The notes under the pieces: generated by a model
What the model was told of the DNA's origin: nothing
What the model saw: only the letters and a program-made list of their open reading frames with translations
The model's database searches: none
Shown here: piece by piece, positions 26,406-34,733 of the stretch
How the letters are laid out: each line of letters opens with the position of its first letter
Position numbering within the stretch: the first letter of the stretch is position 1
Source of the DNA: T1Sed10-7 sp041685505
GTDB taxonomy: Bacteria > Actinomycetota > Nitriliruptoria > Nitriliruptorales > Nitriliruptoraceae
Length of the DNA: 39,191 bases
Reading direction: 5' to 3'
Assembly (NCBI GenBank): GCA_041685505.1
Contig: JAWLFQ010000014.1
Location: forward strand, 1-39,191
Program-made: the position numbers and the translations under genes

Positions 26406-29048
26406 ATGACCGTCGGCATCGTCATCGTGTCCCACAGCGCGGCGCTGGCCGCGGCCGCGGCCGAACTCGCCCGGGAGATGGCCGGCGACCGCCTGCAGCT
26501 CGCGCTCGCCGGTGGGGTGGACGACGAGCAGGCGCCGCTGGGTACCGATGCCACCAAGGTCATGGCGGCCATCGAGGAGGTGGACGACGACGCCGGTGTG
26601 CTGGTGCTCATGGACCTCGGCTCGGCCGTGCTGTCCGCGGAGATGGCGCTGGACCTGCTGCCACCCGAGACCGCGGCGCACGTCGAGCTGTGCGAGGCCC
26701 CGATCGTGGAGGGGTTGATCGCGGCCGCGGTGCAGGCCGCAGCGGGTGCGCCCCTGGTCGAGGTCGCCGCCGAGGCGCGCAACGGGCTGCTCGCCAAAGC
26801 CAGCCACCTCGGTGTCGAGATGTCCGCACCCGGGGCCGGCGGTGGGCCCGGCGCGGCGGAGGGGACGGACCCTGCGGGCGACGGGGCGGTGTCCACCAGC
26901 GTGCCCGAGGTCCACCTCGCCCGGGTGCGCGTGCCGAACCGGCTGGGCTTCCACGCCCGACCCGCCGCCCGCATCGTGGAGGCGCTGGCAGGCCTCGACG
27001 CCGAGGTGGCGGTCACCGACCTGACCGCCGGGCGGGGGCCGGCGCGCGCCCGCAGCCTGAACGCGCTCATCACGCTCGGGGCGCGCCAGGGTGACGAGCT
27101 GGAGCTGTCGGCGACCGGGCCCGACGCGACGGACGCGTTGGAGCGGCTCACCGCGCTGGTCGAGGACAACCTCGGCGACCCGATCGACGATGACGCCGTC
27201 GGTGCGGGCGGTGGTGGTGCGCCGGCGTACGGCCCCGGCGCCGGCGGGTCCGCGGCGGGGGCCGAGGGCGCGGCGGTGGCCGGCGGTGTCGGCGGGGCGG
27301 ATGGCGGGGCTGCCGCCGGCGCACCCGGCGTGTTGCACGGGATGTCGGCTGCGCCCGGACTGGCGATCGGTCCCGTCCACCAGCTCGGCGCGGCCACGCT
27401 GCCGACCCGGGAGCAACTGCTGGCCGCGGGCGGTGCCGGCGACCACGCGGGCACCGATGCCGGCACCGAACGTGCCCGGTTGGCGGCTGCGCTCGCAGGC
27501 GTGCACGCGCTGTTGCGCCGCTCCCGCGACGAGCTCGCCCGACGGGTGGGTCGCGGCGCTGCGGAGATGGTCGGCACCCAGCTGCTGCTGCTCGACGACC
27601 CCGACCTGCGCGCCGCCGCGGAGAGCGACATCGATGCGCGCGGGCTGGACGCCGCCACCGCCTTCGGGGGCGCGGTCGAGGCCGCGCTGGCCAACTACGC
27701 CGCGCTGGATGACCCCTACCTCCTCGCCCGTGCCGCCGATCTGGACGCGGTCGCACGGGAGGTGCTGGCCGCACTCGTGGGCGTCGAGCGCACCGAGGTC
27801 ATGCCCGAAGGGGTGGTCGTCGCCCGTGACCTCTCGCCCGCGGAGGCGGGCCGTCTCGATCCCGACCGTGTCCGTGCCGTGGTGACCGCCACCGGCTCGC
27901 CGACCTCCCACGCAGCCCTGATCGCCCGTGCGCTCGGCATCCCGGCGGTGGTGGCGCTCGGTGCCGAGGTCCTCGCCCTGGCGCCCGGTACCGAGGTGGT
28001 GGTCGACGGCGACGCCGGACGGGTGGAGACCGGGGTCGACGCCCCACGGGCCGAGACGGTGCGCGGCGAGGTGGCGCGGCGTGCCGCGGCCCATGCCGAG
28101 CTGCGCGAGCGTGCTGCCGCCCACGTGACCACCCGCGACGGGACGGCGGTGGAGGTCCAGGCCAACGTCGGGCTGCCCCGGGACGCCGAGCTGGCGGCGC
28201 GCGAGGGCGCCGACGGCATCGGCATGCTGCGCACCGAGTTCCTCTTCCTCGACCGGCCCGATGCGCCCGACGAGCGGGAGCAGGTCGCCACCTACACCCG
28301 TATCTGTACGGCGATGGGTGGGCGGACGGTCACCGTGCGCACCCTCGACGTCGGCGGTGACAAGCCCCTGGACCACGTCGATGTGCCCGAGGAGGCCAAC
28401 CCCTTCCTCGGCACCCGCGGTATCCGGCTGTCCCTGGCCGCGCCGGCCCTGCTGCGCACCCAGTTGCGGGCGGTGCTGCGGGTCGCCGCGGCCCACCCCG
28501 TCCAGCTGATGCTGCCGATGGTCACGGTGCTGGAGGAGATCACCGCGGTACGCCACCTGGTCGCGGAGCTCACCGAGGAGTTGCGCACCGAGGGCCACGC
28601 GGTCCCCGAGCGGCTGCCGCTGGGCGTGATGGCTGAGGTGCCGGCACTGGCGCTCAAGGCCCGCCACCTCGTCGGCGAGGTCGACACCATCTCGATCGGT
28701 ACCAACGACCTCACCCAGTACACGCTCGCGGCCGAGCGCGGGAACCCCGCGGTGGCCGCGCTGGGTGATCACCTCGACCCCGGGGTCCTGTCCCTGATCG
28801 CCACGATCGGTGCCGCTGCCCACGGCAGCGACACACGGGTGGCGGTGTGCGGCGATCTGGCCAGCGACCCGGGTGTGGCCGGGCTCCTGCTGGGGCTCGG
28901 GGTCCGGGAGCTGTCGGTCCCACCGGGGGACGTGCCGGCGGTCAAGCAGGCGGTCCGTGAGGTGTCGCTCGCCGCGGCGCAGGAGTTGGCGGCCGCGGCC
29001 GTGGCCTGTCGCGGGCCCGCCGAGGTGCGGGCCCTCCTGGCGCGCTGA
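26406..29048 (+). CDS. dhaM: DhaM-HPr-Enzyme I fusion with complete EI (PEP-dependent phosphoryl donor)
   Basis: 880 residues with three PTS modules. The EIIA-Man-like DhaM domain (about 1-140) has phosphorylatable His10 (VIVSHS). The HPr domain (about 169-262) has His183 (FHARPAA). A Gly/Ala linker leads to a full Enzyme I (about 318-880) with phospho-His502 (TGSPTSHAALIA), VGGDKPL, GTRGIRLSL, GTNDLTQYTLAADR-like sequence and the C-terminal VCGDLASDP with the catalytic Cys. The E. coli DhaM has only a shortened EI segment; here the PEP-binding barrel appears intact, so the protein could take phosphate from PEP by itself and relay it His502 to His183 to His10 to DhaL. The ATG at 26406 follows dhaL by 98 bases. 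Confidence 0.93.
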   Translation: MTVGIVIVSHSAALAAAAAELAREMAGDRLQLALAGGVDDEQAPLGTDATKVMAAIEEVDDDAGVLVLMDLGSAVLSAEMALDLLPPETAAHVELCEAPIVEGLIAAAVQAAAGAPLVEVAAEARNGLLAKASHLGVEMSAPGAGGGPGAAEGTDPAGDGAVSTSVPEVHLARVRVPNRLGFHARPAARIVEALAGLDAEVAVTDLTAGRGPARARSLNALITLGARQGDELELSATGPDATDALERLTALVEDNLGDPIDDDAVGAGGGGAPAYGPGAGGSAAGAEGAAVAGGVGGADGGAAAGAPGVLHGMSAAPGLAIGPVHQLGAATLPTREQLLAAGGAGDHAGTDAGTERARLAAALAGVHALLRRSRDELARRVGRGAAEMVGTQLLLLDDPDLRAAAESDIDARGLDAATAFGGAVEAALANYAALDDPYLLARAADLDAVAREVLAALVGVERTEVMPEGVVVARDLSPAEAGRLDPDRVRAVVTATGSPTSHAALIARALGIPAVVALGAEVLALAPGTEVVVDGDAGRVETGVDAPRAETVRGEVARRAAAHAELRERAAAHVTTRDGTAVEVQANVGLPRDAELAAREGADGIGMLRTEFLFLDRPDAPDEREQVATYTRICTAMGGRTVTVRTLDVGGDKPLDHVDVPEEANPFLGTRGIRLSLAAPALLRTQLRAVLRVAAAHPVQLMLPMVTVLEEITAVRHLVAELTEELRTEGHAVPERLPLGVMAEVPALALKARHLVGEVDTISIGTNDLTQYTLAAERGNPAVAALGDHLDPGVLSLIATIGAAAHGSDTRVAVCGDLASDPGVAGLLLGLGVRELSVPPGDVPAVKQAVREVSLAAAQELAAAAVACRGPAEVRALLAR

Positions 29049-29074
29049 GCGGCTCGACCCCGGCGCGCACGGGG

Positions 29075-29080
29075 TAGCGT
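29075..29080 (+). promoter_or_regulatory. Candidate -10 element of folC
   Basis: TAGCGT on the plus strand, 27 bases after the dhaM stop and about 135 bases before the folC GTG. CTCGAC 16 bases upstream is a possible -35. It would let the housekeeping genes be transcribed independently of the dha operon. Confidence 0.38.
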
Positions 29081-29215
29081 CCACCCGCGACCCCCACCGC
29101 CTGTCGCGACGGCTGCGGGCCCGCCGAGCGAACCGCACGGCCGCCACACCCGAAGCTCCGTGCAGCCGACCAGCCCGCCATCCGCCGTGTGGCGCCGTGC
29201 CCCCGTGAGGACCCC

Positions 29216-30685
29216 GTGTCCCTGACCCCCGAGCAGGCCGACATCGCCGCCGCCTTCGATGCCGCGCACACGCGCCTCGCGGCTCGTGGGCCGGGGCGCA
29301 TGATCCCCGACCTCGAGCGGATCACCGCGCTGAGCGCGCTGCTCGGCGATCCGCAGCGCGCCTACCCGACGGTCCACATCACGGGGACCAACGGCAAGGG
29401 CTCCACCAGCCGGATGGTCGCCGCGCTGTGCGCCGCCGCCGGGATCGCCGCCGGTACCTACACCTCCCCCCACCTGCAGACCGTGCGGGAGCGCATGAGC
29501 ATCGCGGGCCAGCCCATCTCCGCCCGCCGCTTCGCCGCCGTCCATGACGAGGTGGCCGCACTGGCCGAACTGCTCGATGCGCGCGCCCGCGAGGAACATG
29601 GCGAGGAGGCCGACCGGCTCACCTACTTCGAGGTGCTGACCGCCATGGCCGGCTGGTGGTTCGCCGACGCACCCGTGGACGTCGGGATCTTCGAGGTCGG
29701 TATGGGCGGCCGTTGGGACGCCACCAACCTGGTCCGCGGCGAGGTGGCGGTGCTCACCCCGATCGACATCGACCATCCCCAGCTCGGTGGCACCCCCGAG
29801 GAGATCGCCCGTGAGAAGGTGGGCATCATCAAGCCGGGCGCGCAGGTGGTCACCGCTGCACAGCACGCCGCCGTCGACGCGGTGATCGACGCCGCCGTGG
29901 CCGCGGCCGGGGCGCAGCGCTGGCGTGCCGGGGTCGACTTCGAGCTCGTGGCACGCGCCGTCGCGGTGGGAGGGCAGTCGCTGACGCTGCGGGTCGGCCA
30001 GCGTGAGCTCGACGAGGTGCTGCTGCCGCTGTTCGGTGCGCACCAGGCCGAGAACGCGGCCCTGGCCCTGGCCGCCTTCGCCGCGCTGACCGGCGAGGCC
30101 TTCGACGCCATGGACGACGAGGTGCTGCGCCACGGTCTGGAGGCGGTGAGCGTGCCCGGGCGGCTGGAGATCGTGCATCGGCAGCCGACCGTGCTGCTCG
30201 ACGGCGCCCACAACCCCCACGGGGCCCGGGCGTCGATCGCCGCGGTGGGGGAGGCCTTCGCCTTCGGCGAGCTGGTGCTGGTCACCGCCTGCCTGGACGA
30301 CAAGGATCTGGAGGGCATCCTCGCCGCCTTCCGCGACGCCGTCTCCCACGTGGTCGTCACCCGGGCGCCCTCACCCCGGGCTGCGAGCCTGGACCGGATG
30401 CGCACGGCGGCGGAGACGGTCTGGGCGGGGACGGGGGTGGTCGTGGAGGCCGCCACCGATGTCGCCAGCGCCCTCGCCCTGGCGACCGCTGTGGCCGGCC
30501 CCGACGACGGGGTGCTGGTGGCCGGATCCCTGCACACCGTCGGCGCGGCACGCAGCCGCTACCTGCCGATGGTCGACCACCTCGACGACGAGGTGGTGCT
30601 CACCCCCGAGGATGAGCTCGGCGACGACGACCTGGCCGAGCAGCTGCTCGGGGACGCGGACGCCGAGCGCATCTGGCCGGAGTAG
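29216..30685 (+). CDS. folC: Bifunctional folylpolyglutamate/dihydrofolate synthase
   Basis: 489 residues of the Mur-ligase-like family. It adds glutamate to dihydropteroate and to folates. The ATP loop GTNGKGST is at residues 57-64, YTSPHLQTVRERM follows, then the Mg-binding FEVGMGGRWDATN and IDIDHPQLGGTPEEIAREK. The C-terminal domain carries LLDGAHNPHGARA. I chose the GTG at 29216, which has TGAGG five bases upstream. Adjacent ndk matches the usual actinobacterial valS-folC-ndk order, here separated from valS by the Dha locus. The C-terminal acidic tail (about 460-489) is longer than usual. No DUF4233 gene is found between folC and ndk. Confidence 0.95.
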   Translation: MSLTPEQADIAAAFDAAHTRLAARGPGRMIPDLERITALSALLGDPQRAYPTVHITGTNGKGSTSRMVAALCAAAGIAAGTYTSPHLQTVRERMSIAGQPISARRFAAVHDEVAALAELLDARAREEHGEEADRLTYFEVLTAMAGWWFADAPVDVGIFEVGMGGRWDATNLVRGEVAVLTPIDIDHPQLGGTPEEIAREKVGIIKPGAQVVTAAQHAAVDAVIDAAVAAAGAQRWRAGVDFELVARAVAVGGQSLTLRVGQRELDEVLLPLFGAHQAENAALALAAFAALTGEAFDAMDDEVLRHGLEAVSVPGRLEIVHRQPTVLLDGAHNPHGARASIAAVGEAFAFGELVLVTACLDDKDLEGILAAFRDAVSHVVVTRAPSPRAASLDRMRTAAETVWAGTGVVVEAATDVASALALATAVAGPDDGVLVAGSLHTVGAARSRYLPMVDHLDDEVVLTPEDELGDDDLAEQLLGDADAERIWPE

Positions 30686-30688
30686 CGT
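30683..30688 (+). promoter_or_regulatory. Candidate -10 element of ndk
   Basis: TAGCGT on the plus strand, beginning with the folC stop codon (TAG at 30683-30685), 40 bases before the ndk GTG. Confidence 0.35.
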
Positions 30689-30728
30689 CGCACCCCGACC
30701 GACCACCCCATCGAGCCTGGAGTCCACC

Positions 30729-31142
30729 GTGGCCACCGAACGCACCCTGATCCTCGTCAAGCCCGACGGCGTCGCCCGCGGCCTGGTCGGCGAGGTGATC
30801 GCCCGCATCGAGCGCAAGGGTCTGCGCCTCGAGGCGCTCGAGCTGCGCACCCTCGACCGCGCCGTCGCCGAGCAGCACTACGGCGAGCACACCGACAAGC
30901 CCTTCTTCGGCGAACTCGTGGCCTTCATCACCTCCGGTCCGCTGGTGGCGATGTGCGTGTCGGGCGAGGACGCGATCGCCGCGATGCGCACGATCATGGG
31001 CGCGACCAACCCGCTGGAGGCCACGCCGGGCTCGATCCGGGGCGACCTGGCCACCGTCATCGGTGAGAACATCGTGCACGGCTCGGACTCCGCCATCTCC
31101 GCGCAACGCGAACTGGAGCTGTTCTTCCCCGGCCGGTTCTGA
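30729..31142 (+). CDS. ndk: Nucleoside diphosphate kinase
   Basis: 137 residues, standard length. It moves the gamma phosphate between nucleoside di- and triphosphates through phospho-His117 in NIVHGSDS. TLILVKPDGVARGLVGEV at the N-terminus and SGPLVAMCVSGEDA and GATNPLEATPGSIRGD are typical. It begins at the GTG at 30729, 43 bases after folC. The conserved C-terminus ELELFFPGRF is complete. Confidence 0.97.
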   Translation: MATERTLILVKPDGVARGLVGEVIARIERKGLRLEALELRTLDRAVAEQHYGEHTDKPFFGELVAFITSGPLVAMCVSGEDAIAAMRTIMGATNPLEATPGSIRGDLATVIGENIVHGSDSAISAQRELELFFPGRF

Positions 31143-31319
31143 GCACCGGCCCGGTACCGGCCCGCTCCGGCCGGCGCGCAGGTGGCGTGGCGGCCGTCGC
31201 TCGACACGGCCGCCCCGCGCCATCCACAGCCTGTCCACGACCCGCAGCCACCGCGTCGCCTCCAACGGGCAAGGTGCGTCCCCCCCGGACCCACCGCACC
31301 CGAGGACTGGAGCCCGACC

Positions 31320-31832
31320 GTGGACACCGTCAGCGACGCCGCCATCGCCACCCTCGACTTCCGGCGTGGCCCCGACAGCGGTGTCGCCGCCCCGGTGGAC
31401 CCGTGTGACCATCCCGCCTGCGCCGACCGCTGGCGGCCGCCGGACGCCACTGCGGCGGTGGAGGTCACCAGCCCGGAGGCCGCGGCCGGGGTGCTGGTCC
31501 CGGTCCTGGCCGGGGCGGACCGCGAGCGCTGCGTGGTGGCCCTGCTCGACACCAAGCACCGCCTGCTGCGCACCGCGACGGTGAGCATCGGCAGCATCGA
31601 TCACACCTTCATGGCACCACGTGAGGTGTTCCGTGACGCCCTGCTGGCCAACGCGGCTGCCCTGGTCCTGGCCCACAACCACCCCTCCGGTGATCCCGAG
31701 CCCTCGCGTGATGACGAGCAGGTGACCCGTCGTCTGGTGCGGGCGGGGGAGCTGATCGGGGTGGCGGTCCTCGACTCCCTGGTGGTCGGCGCGACACGCT
31801 GGGTGAGTCTCGCACGCCGGGGGGTCGTGTGA
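31320..31832 (+). CDS. RadC-like JAMM-domain protein lacking the HhH domain
   Basis: 170 residues. The C-terminal two thirds are a RadC/MPN domain with the metal-binding pattern His119-x-His121 then Ser129 and Asp132 (HNHPSGDPEPSRDD), preceded by CVVALLDTKHRLLRTATVSIG. RadC proteins normally carry an N-terminal helix-hairpin-helix region of about 100 residues; here there are only about 50 residues, with two Cys (PCDHPAC). The biochemical role of RadC is unsettled, and its link to DNA repair in E. coli was withdrawn. The GTG at 31320 has GGAG seven bases upstream. Its place before mreB recalls radC-mreBCD in Bacillus. Confidence 0.85.
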   Translation: MDTVSDAAIATLDFRRGPDSGVAAPVDPCDHPACADRWRPPDATAAVEVTSPEAAAGVLVPVLAGADRERCVVALLDTKHRLLRTATVSIGSIDHTFMAPREVFRDALLANAAALVLAHNHPSGDPEPSRDDEQVTRRLVRAGELIGVAVLDSLVVGATRWVSLARRGVV

Positions 31833-31925
31833 CGGGCCGGCCCGGCCGGAAGGTGTGGCCGGGGTCCTCGGGCCAGGGGCCGTCCGGTGGTGGCACAGTC
31901 ACGCGCGTGCCCTGCGAGGGGGTGT

Positions 31926-31931
31926 TAGCCT
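31926..31931 (+). promoter_or_regulatory. Candidate -10 element of mreB
   Basis: TAGCCT on the plus strand, 110 bases before the mreB GTG, in the 209-base space after the RadC-like gene. Confidence 0.3.
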
Positions 31932-32041
31932 GCGGGCTGCGGGCGACCGGAAGCGGGTCGTGCGTTGCGCCGCGCGGCCCTCGCAGCGTCCCGCACGTCC
32001 ACGCGTCATCGACGTCCCCTCCTCCAGCGGTAGGTCTCCCC

Positions 32042-33085
32042 GTGGCGGCGAACATCGGTAACTCCCTGCAGTTCCTCGGCCGTGACATGGCCGTGGACCT
32101 CGGTACGGCCAACACCCTGGTCTACGTCCGCGGGCGCGGCATCGTGCTCAACGAGCCGTCGGTCGTCGCGATCAACACCAAGACCGGCCACATCCTCTCC
32201 GTCGGGTCCGAGGCCAAGCGCATGATCGGCCGCACCCCCGGCCACATCATGGCGATCCGGCCCCTGAAGGACGGCGTCATCGCCGACTTCGACGTGACCG
32301 AGAAGATGCTGCGCTACTTCATCCAGGCCGTCCACAAGCGCCGCTTCCTGGCCAAGCCGCGCGTGGTGGTGTGCGTGCCCTCCGGTATCACCGGGGTGGA
32401 GCAGCGCGCGGTGGAGGAGGCCTCGATCCAGGCCGGTGCCCGCGCCGCCTACATCATCGAGGAGCCCATGGCGGCGGCGATCGGCTCGGGCCTTCCCGTC
32501 CACGAGCCGGCCGGCAACATGGTGGTGGACATCGGTGGTGGCACCACCGAGGTGGCCGTCATCTCGCTGGGCGGCATCGTCACCTCGCAGTCGATCCGCA
32601 TCGGCGGTGACGAGCTGGACGAGTCGATCATCGGCTACGTCAAGAAGGAGTACTCGCTGATGCTCGGCGAGCGCACCGCCGAGGAGATCAAGATGGCGAT
32701 CGGCAGCGCCTTCCCGCTGCCCGACGAGCCCCACGCGGAGATCCGCGGTCGCGACCTGGTCTCCGGGCTGCCCAAGACCATCATCGTGTCCGCGGACGAG
32801 ATCCGCCGCGCGATCGAGGAGCCCGTCAACGCGATCGTGGACGCGGTCAAGAACACCCTCGACAAGACCCCGCCGGAGCTTGCCGCCGACATCATGGACA
32901 AGGGCATCGTGCTCACCGGCGGTGGTGGCCTGCTCAAGGGGCTCGACGAGCGGCTGAAGCACGAGACCGGCATGCCGATCCACACCACGGAGAACCCACT
33001 GTCCTCCGTGGCCATCGGCTCGGGGAAGTGCCTCGAGGAGTTCGAAGCCCTCAAGAAGGTGCTGGTCTCCTCCTCGCGTCACTGA
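32042..33085 (+). CDS. mreB: Rod-shape-determining actin homologue MreB
   Basis: 347 residues. MreB polymerises on the inner membrane face and guides lateral wall synthesis. The actin-fold ATP motifs are all present: DLGTANTLVYV (phosphate 1), DIGGGTTEVAVISLGG (phosphate 2) and VLTGGGGLLKGLD (adenosine). The N-terminal GNSLQFLGRDM segment may act in membrane association. I chose the GTG at 32042 because GGTAGG lies seven bases upstream and the length then matches the family. mreC begins 65 bases downstream. Confidence 0.97.
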   Translation: MAANIGNSLQFLGRDMAVDLGTANTLVYVRGRGIVLNEPSVVAINTKTGHILSVGSEAKRMIGRTPGHIMAIRPLKDGVIADFDVTEKMLRYFIQAVHKRRFLAKPRVVVCVPSGITGVEQRAVEEASIQAGARAAYIIEEPMAAAIGSGLPVHEPAGNMVVDIGGGTTEVAVISLGGIVTSQSIRIGGDELDESIIGYVKKEYSLMLGERTAEEIKMAIGSAFPLPDEPHAEIRGRDLVSGLPKTIIVSADEIRRAIEEPVNAIVDAVKNTLDKTPPELAADIMDKGIVLTGGGGLLKGLDERLKHETGMPIHTTENPLSSVAIGSGKCLEEFEALKKVLVSSSRH

Positions 33086-33150
33086 CCAGACACGCCGCGT
33101 GACGGCACGGGGGTCGTGCGCCGGTCGCGACCGCCGGGGGTGAGGGAGCG

Positions 33151-34155
33151 TTGTTCCAGCGACGTCGGGCCCGGATCCTGCTCGTGCTGGTCGTCGCCGC
33201 CGCCATCACGCTGATCACCCTCGACTTCCGTGGCGGCGAGCAGGGACCCCTGGAGCGCGGGCGTTCGGCCGCGACGGCGATCCTGCGCCCACTGCAGGAC
33301 GGTGTGGCCACGCTGGTCAGCCCCTTCTCCACGGCGGGTTCGGCCATCTCCGAGCTGTTCGGCGTCCGGGCGGAGAACCAGGCCCTTCGCGACCGCGTCG
33401 AGCGCCTCGAGGAACGTCGTCGGGTGCTCGACGACCTGGTGCGTGAGAACGCCGAACTCCGGGATCTGGTGGCCATGGCCGACCGCACGGAGCTCGACAC
33501 CGTCGCCGCCCGGGTGGTGGCGCTGGCACCGTCGAACTTCGAGTGGACGGTCACCATCGACGTCGGCGCGGAGGACGGCGTCGCCCGCGGCATGCCGGTG
33601 GTCGACGGCGACGGCCTGGTCGGTCGGGTGATCCAGGTCACGCCCGCGGCCTCGCGGGTCCTGCTGGCCATCGACCCGAGCTTCTCGGCGGCCGCCCGGA
33701 GCGCGACCCTCGGCGAGGTCGGCGTGATCGGTGGCCGGGGCGGCGACCCGATGGCCCTGCGGCTGCTCGATCCCACCGCGGATGTACGCGAGGGTGACCG
33801 CGTGGTCACCTCCAGCTACCAGGGCGGGGTCTTCCCCGCGGGCATCCCGGTCGGCACGGTCTCGGCCATCAGCGAGGACACCTCGCCACTGGTCCGTGAG
33901 GCGCTGGTCAACCCCTACGTCGACTTCACCCGCCTGCAGCACGTGCTGGTGGTCTTCTCCACCGGGATCGAGGAGCTCCCGCCCTTCGAGGGCACCGAGG
34001 GTTTCGAGTTCACCCGACCTCCGGTCGACGCGCTGCTCGATCCCGATCAGGCCGGTGGCGGTGCCCGCGACGGTACGGACGGGGACGACCCCGAGGACGC
34101 GGACGCCGAGGATGCGGACGATCCCGAGGGCGGCGATGCAGCGGCGGAGCCGTGA
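33151..34155 (+). CDS. mreC: Rod-shape-determining protein MreC
   Basis: 334 residues with one N-terminal membrane helix (about 8-24), an extracytoplasmic coiled coil (about 70-108: ENQALRDRVERLEERRRVLDDL) and two beta-barrel MreC domains (about 115-275: VTIDVGAEDGVARGMPVVDGDGLVGRV and a second barrel with SSYQGGVFPAGIPVGTV). The tail is Asp/Glu-rich and disordered. MreC couples MreB to PBP2 outside the membrane. It starts at a TTG at 33151; AGGGAG is only two bases upstream, an awkward spacing, so the true start may differ. The stop overlaps mreD (GTGA). Confidence 0.93.
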   Translation: MFQRRRARILLVLVVAAAITLITLDFRGGEQGPLERGRSAATAILRPLQDGVATLVSPFSTAGSAISELFGVRAENQALRDRVERLEERRRVLDDLVRENAELRDLVAMADRTELDTVAARVVALAPSNFEWTVTIDVGAEDGVARGMPVVDGDGLVGRVIQVTPAASRVLLAIDPSFSAAARSATLGEVGVIGGRGGDPMALRLLDPTADVREGDRVVTSSYQGGVFPAGIPVGTVSAISEDTSPLVREALVNPYVDFTRLQHVLVVFSTGIEELPPFEGTEGFEFTRPPVDALLDPDQAGGGARDGTDGDDPEDADAEDADDPEGGDAAAEP

Positions 34156-34664
34156 TCGCGCGCACCCTGGTCGTGGCGGCGCTGCTCCTGGCCGCGGTGG
34201 TGCTGGAGACCGCGTTGTTCCCCGCGCTCACCCTCTTCGGCTTCCGTCCCGACCTGCTGCTGCTGACCACCGTGGTCTTCGCCACCCGTGATGGTGCGCT
34301 CACGGGGCTGCGCATCGGTGTGGTCGCCGGACTGGTCGGTGACCTGTTGGTCAGCTCCGCGCCGGTGGGCCTGGGGGTGCTGCTGTACGGCGTGGCCGGT
34401 GCGCTGGTCGGCTGGTCGCGTCCCTACCTCGCGCCGGGCTCGATCACCGCCCCGCTGCTGCTCGCGGGCGGGGCGTCGGTCCTGACCACCGCCGCCTACG
34501 GTGTCCTGTCCTCCCTGCTCGCCGACGAGCGGGTGGGCGCCGGCCTGGTGATCCAGGCGGCGATCGCCGTGGGGCTCTACAACACCCTGCTCGCCCCGGT
34601 GGTGCACGTGGTCGCGCGGCGGGTCACCGAGACCTTCCCCCTGCGTGCCGCCGGCCAGGAGTGA
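34152..34664 (+). CDS. mreD: Rod-shape-determining protein MreD
   Basis: 170 residues, nearly all hydrophobic, with about five transmembrane segments. The MreD landmarks are FGFRPDLLLLTTVVFATRDGALTGLRIGVVAGLVGDLL and the short charged C-terminus. It is a membrane partner of MreC and the elongasome. The GTG at 34152 overlaps the mreC stop by four bases, giving coupled translation. Confidence 0.93.
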   Translation: MIARTLVVAALLLAAVVLETALFPALTLFGFRPDLLLLTTVVFATRDGALTGLRIGVVAGLVGDLLVSSAPVGLGVLLYGVAGALVGWSRPYLAPGSITAPLLLAGGASVLTTAAYGVLSSLLADERVGAGLVIQAAIAVGLYNTLLAPVVHVVARRVTETFPLRAAGQE

Positions 34665-34690
34665 GCGGAAGGTCGCGCACCTGGGGCTGG

Positions 34691-34696
34691 TACCGT
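34691..34696 (+). promoter_or_regulatory. Candidate -10 element of mrdA
   Basis: TACCGT on the plus strand, 37 bases before the mrdA ATG, between mreD and mrdA. Confidence 0.35.
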
Positions 34697-34733
34697 CGCC
34701 GTCCTCGTCCCGGCCCATCCGAGGCTCCACGTC

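Noticed and set aside
26214..29147. A 977-codon open frame on the minus strand opposite the dhaM fusion
   Set aside because: Antisense to three conserved PTS modules; low-complexity His/Gly/Arg translation.
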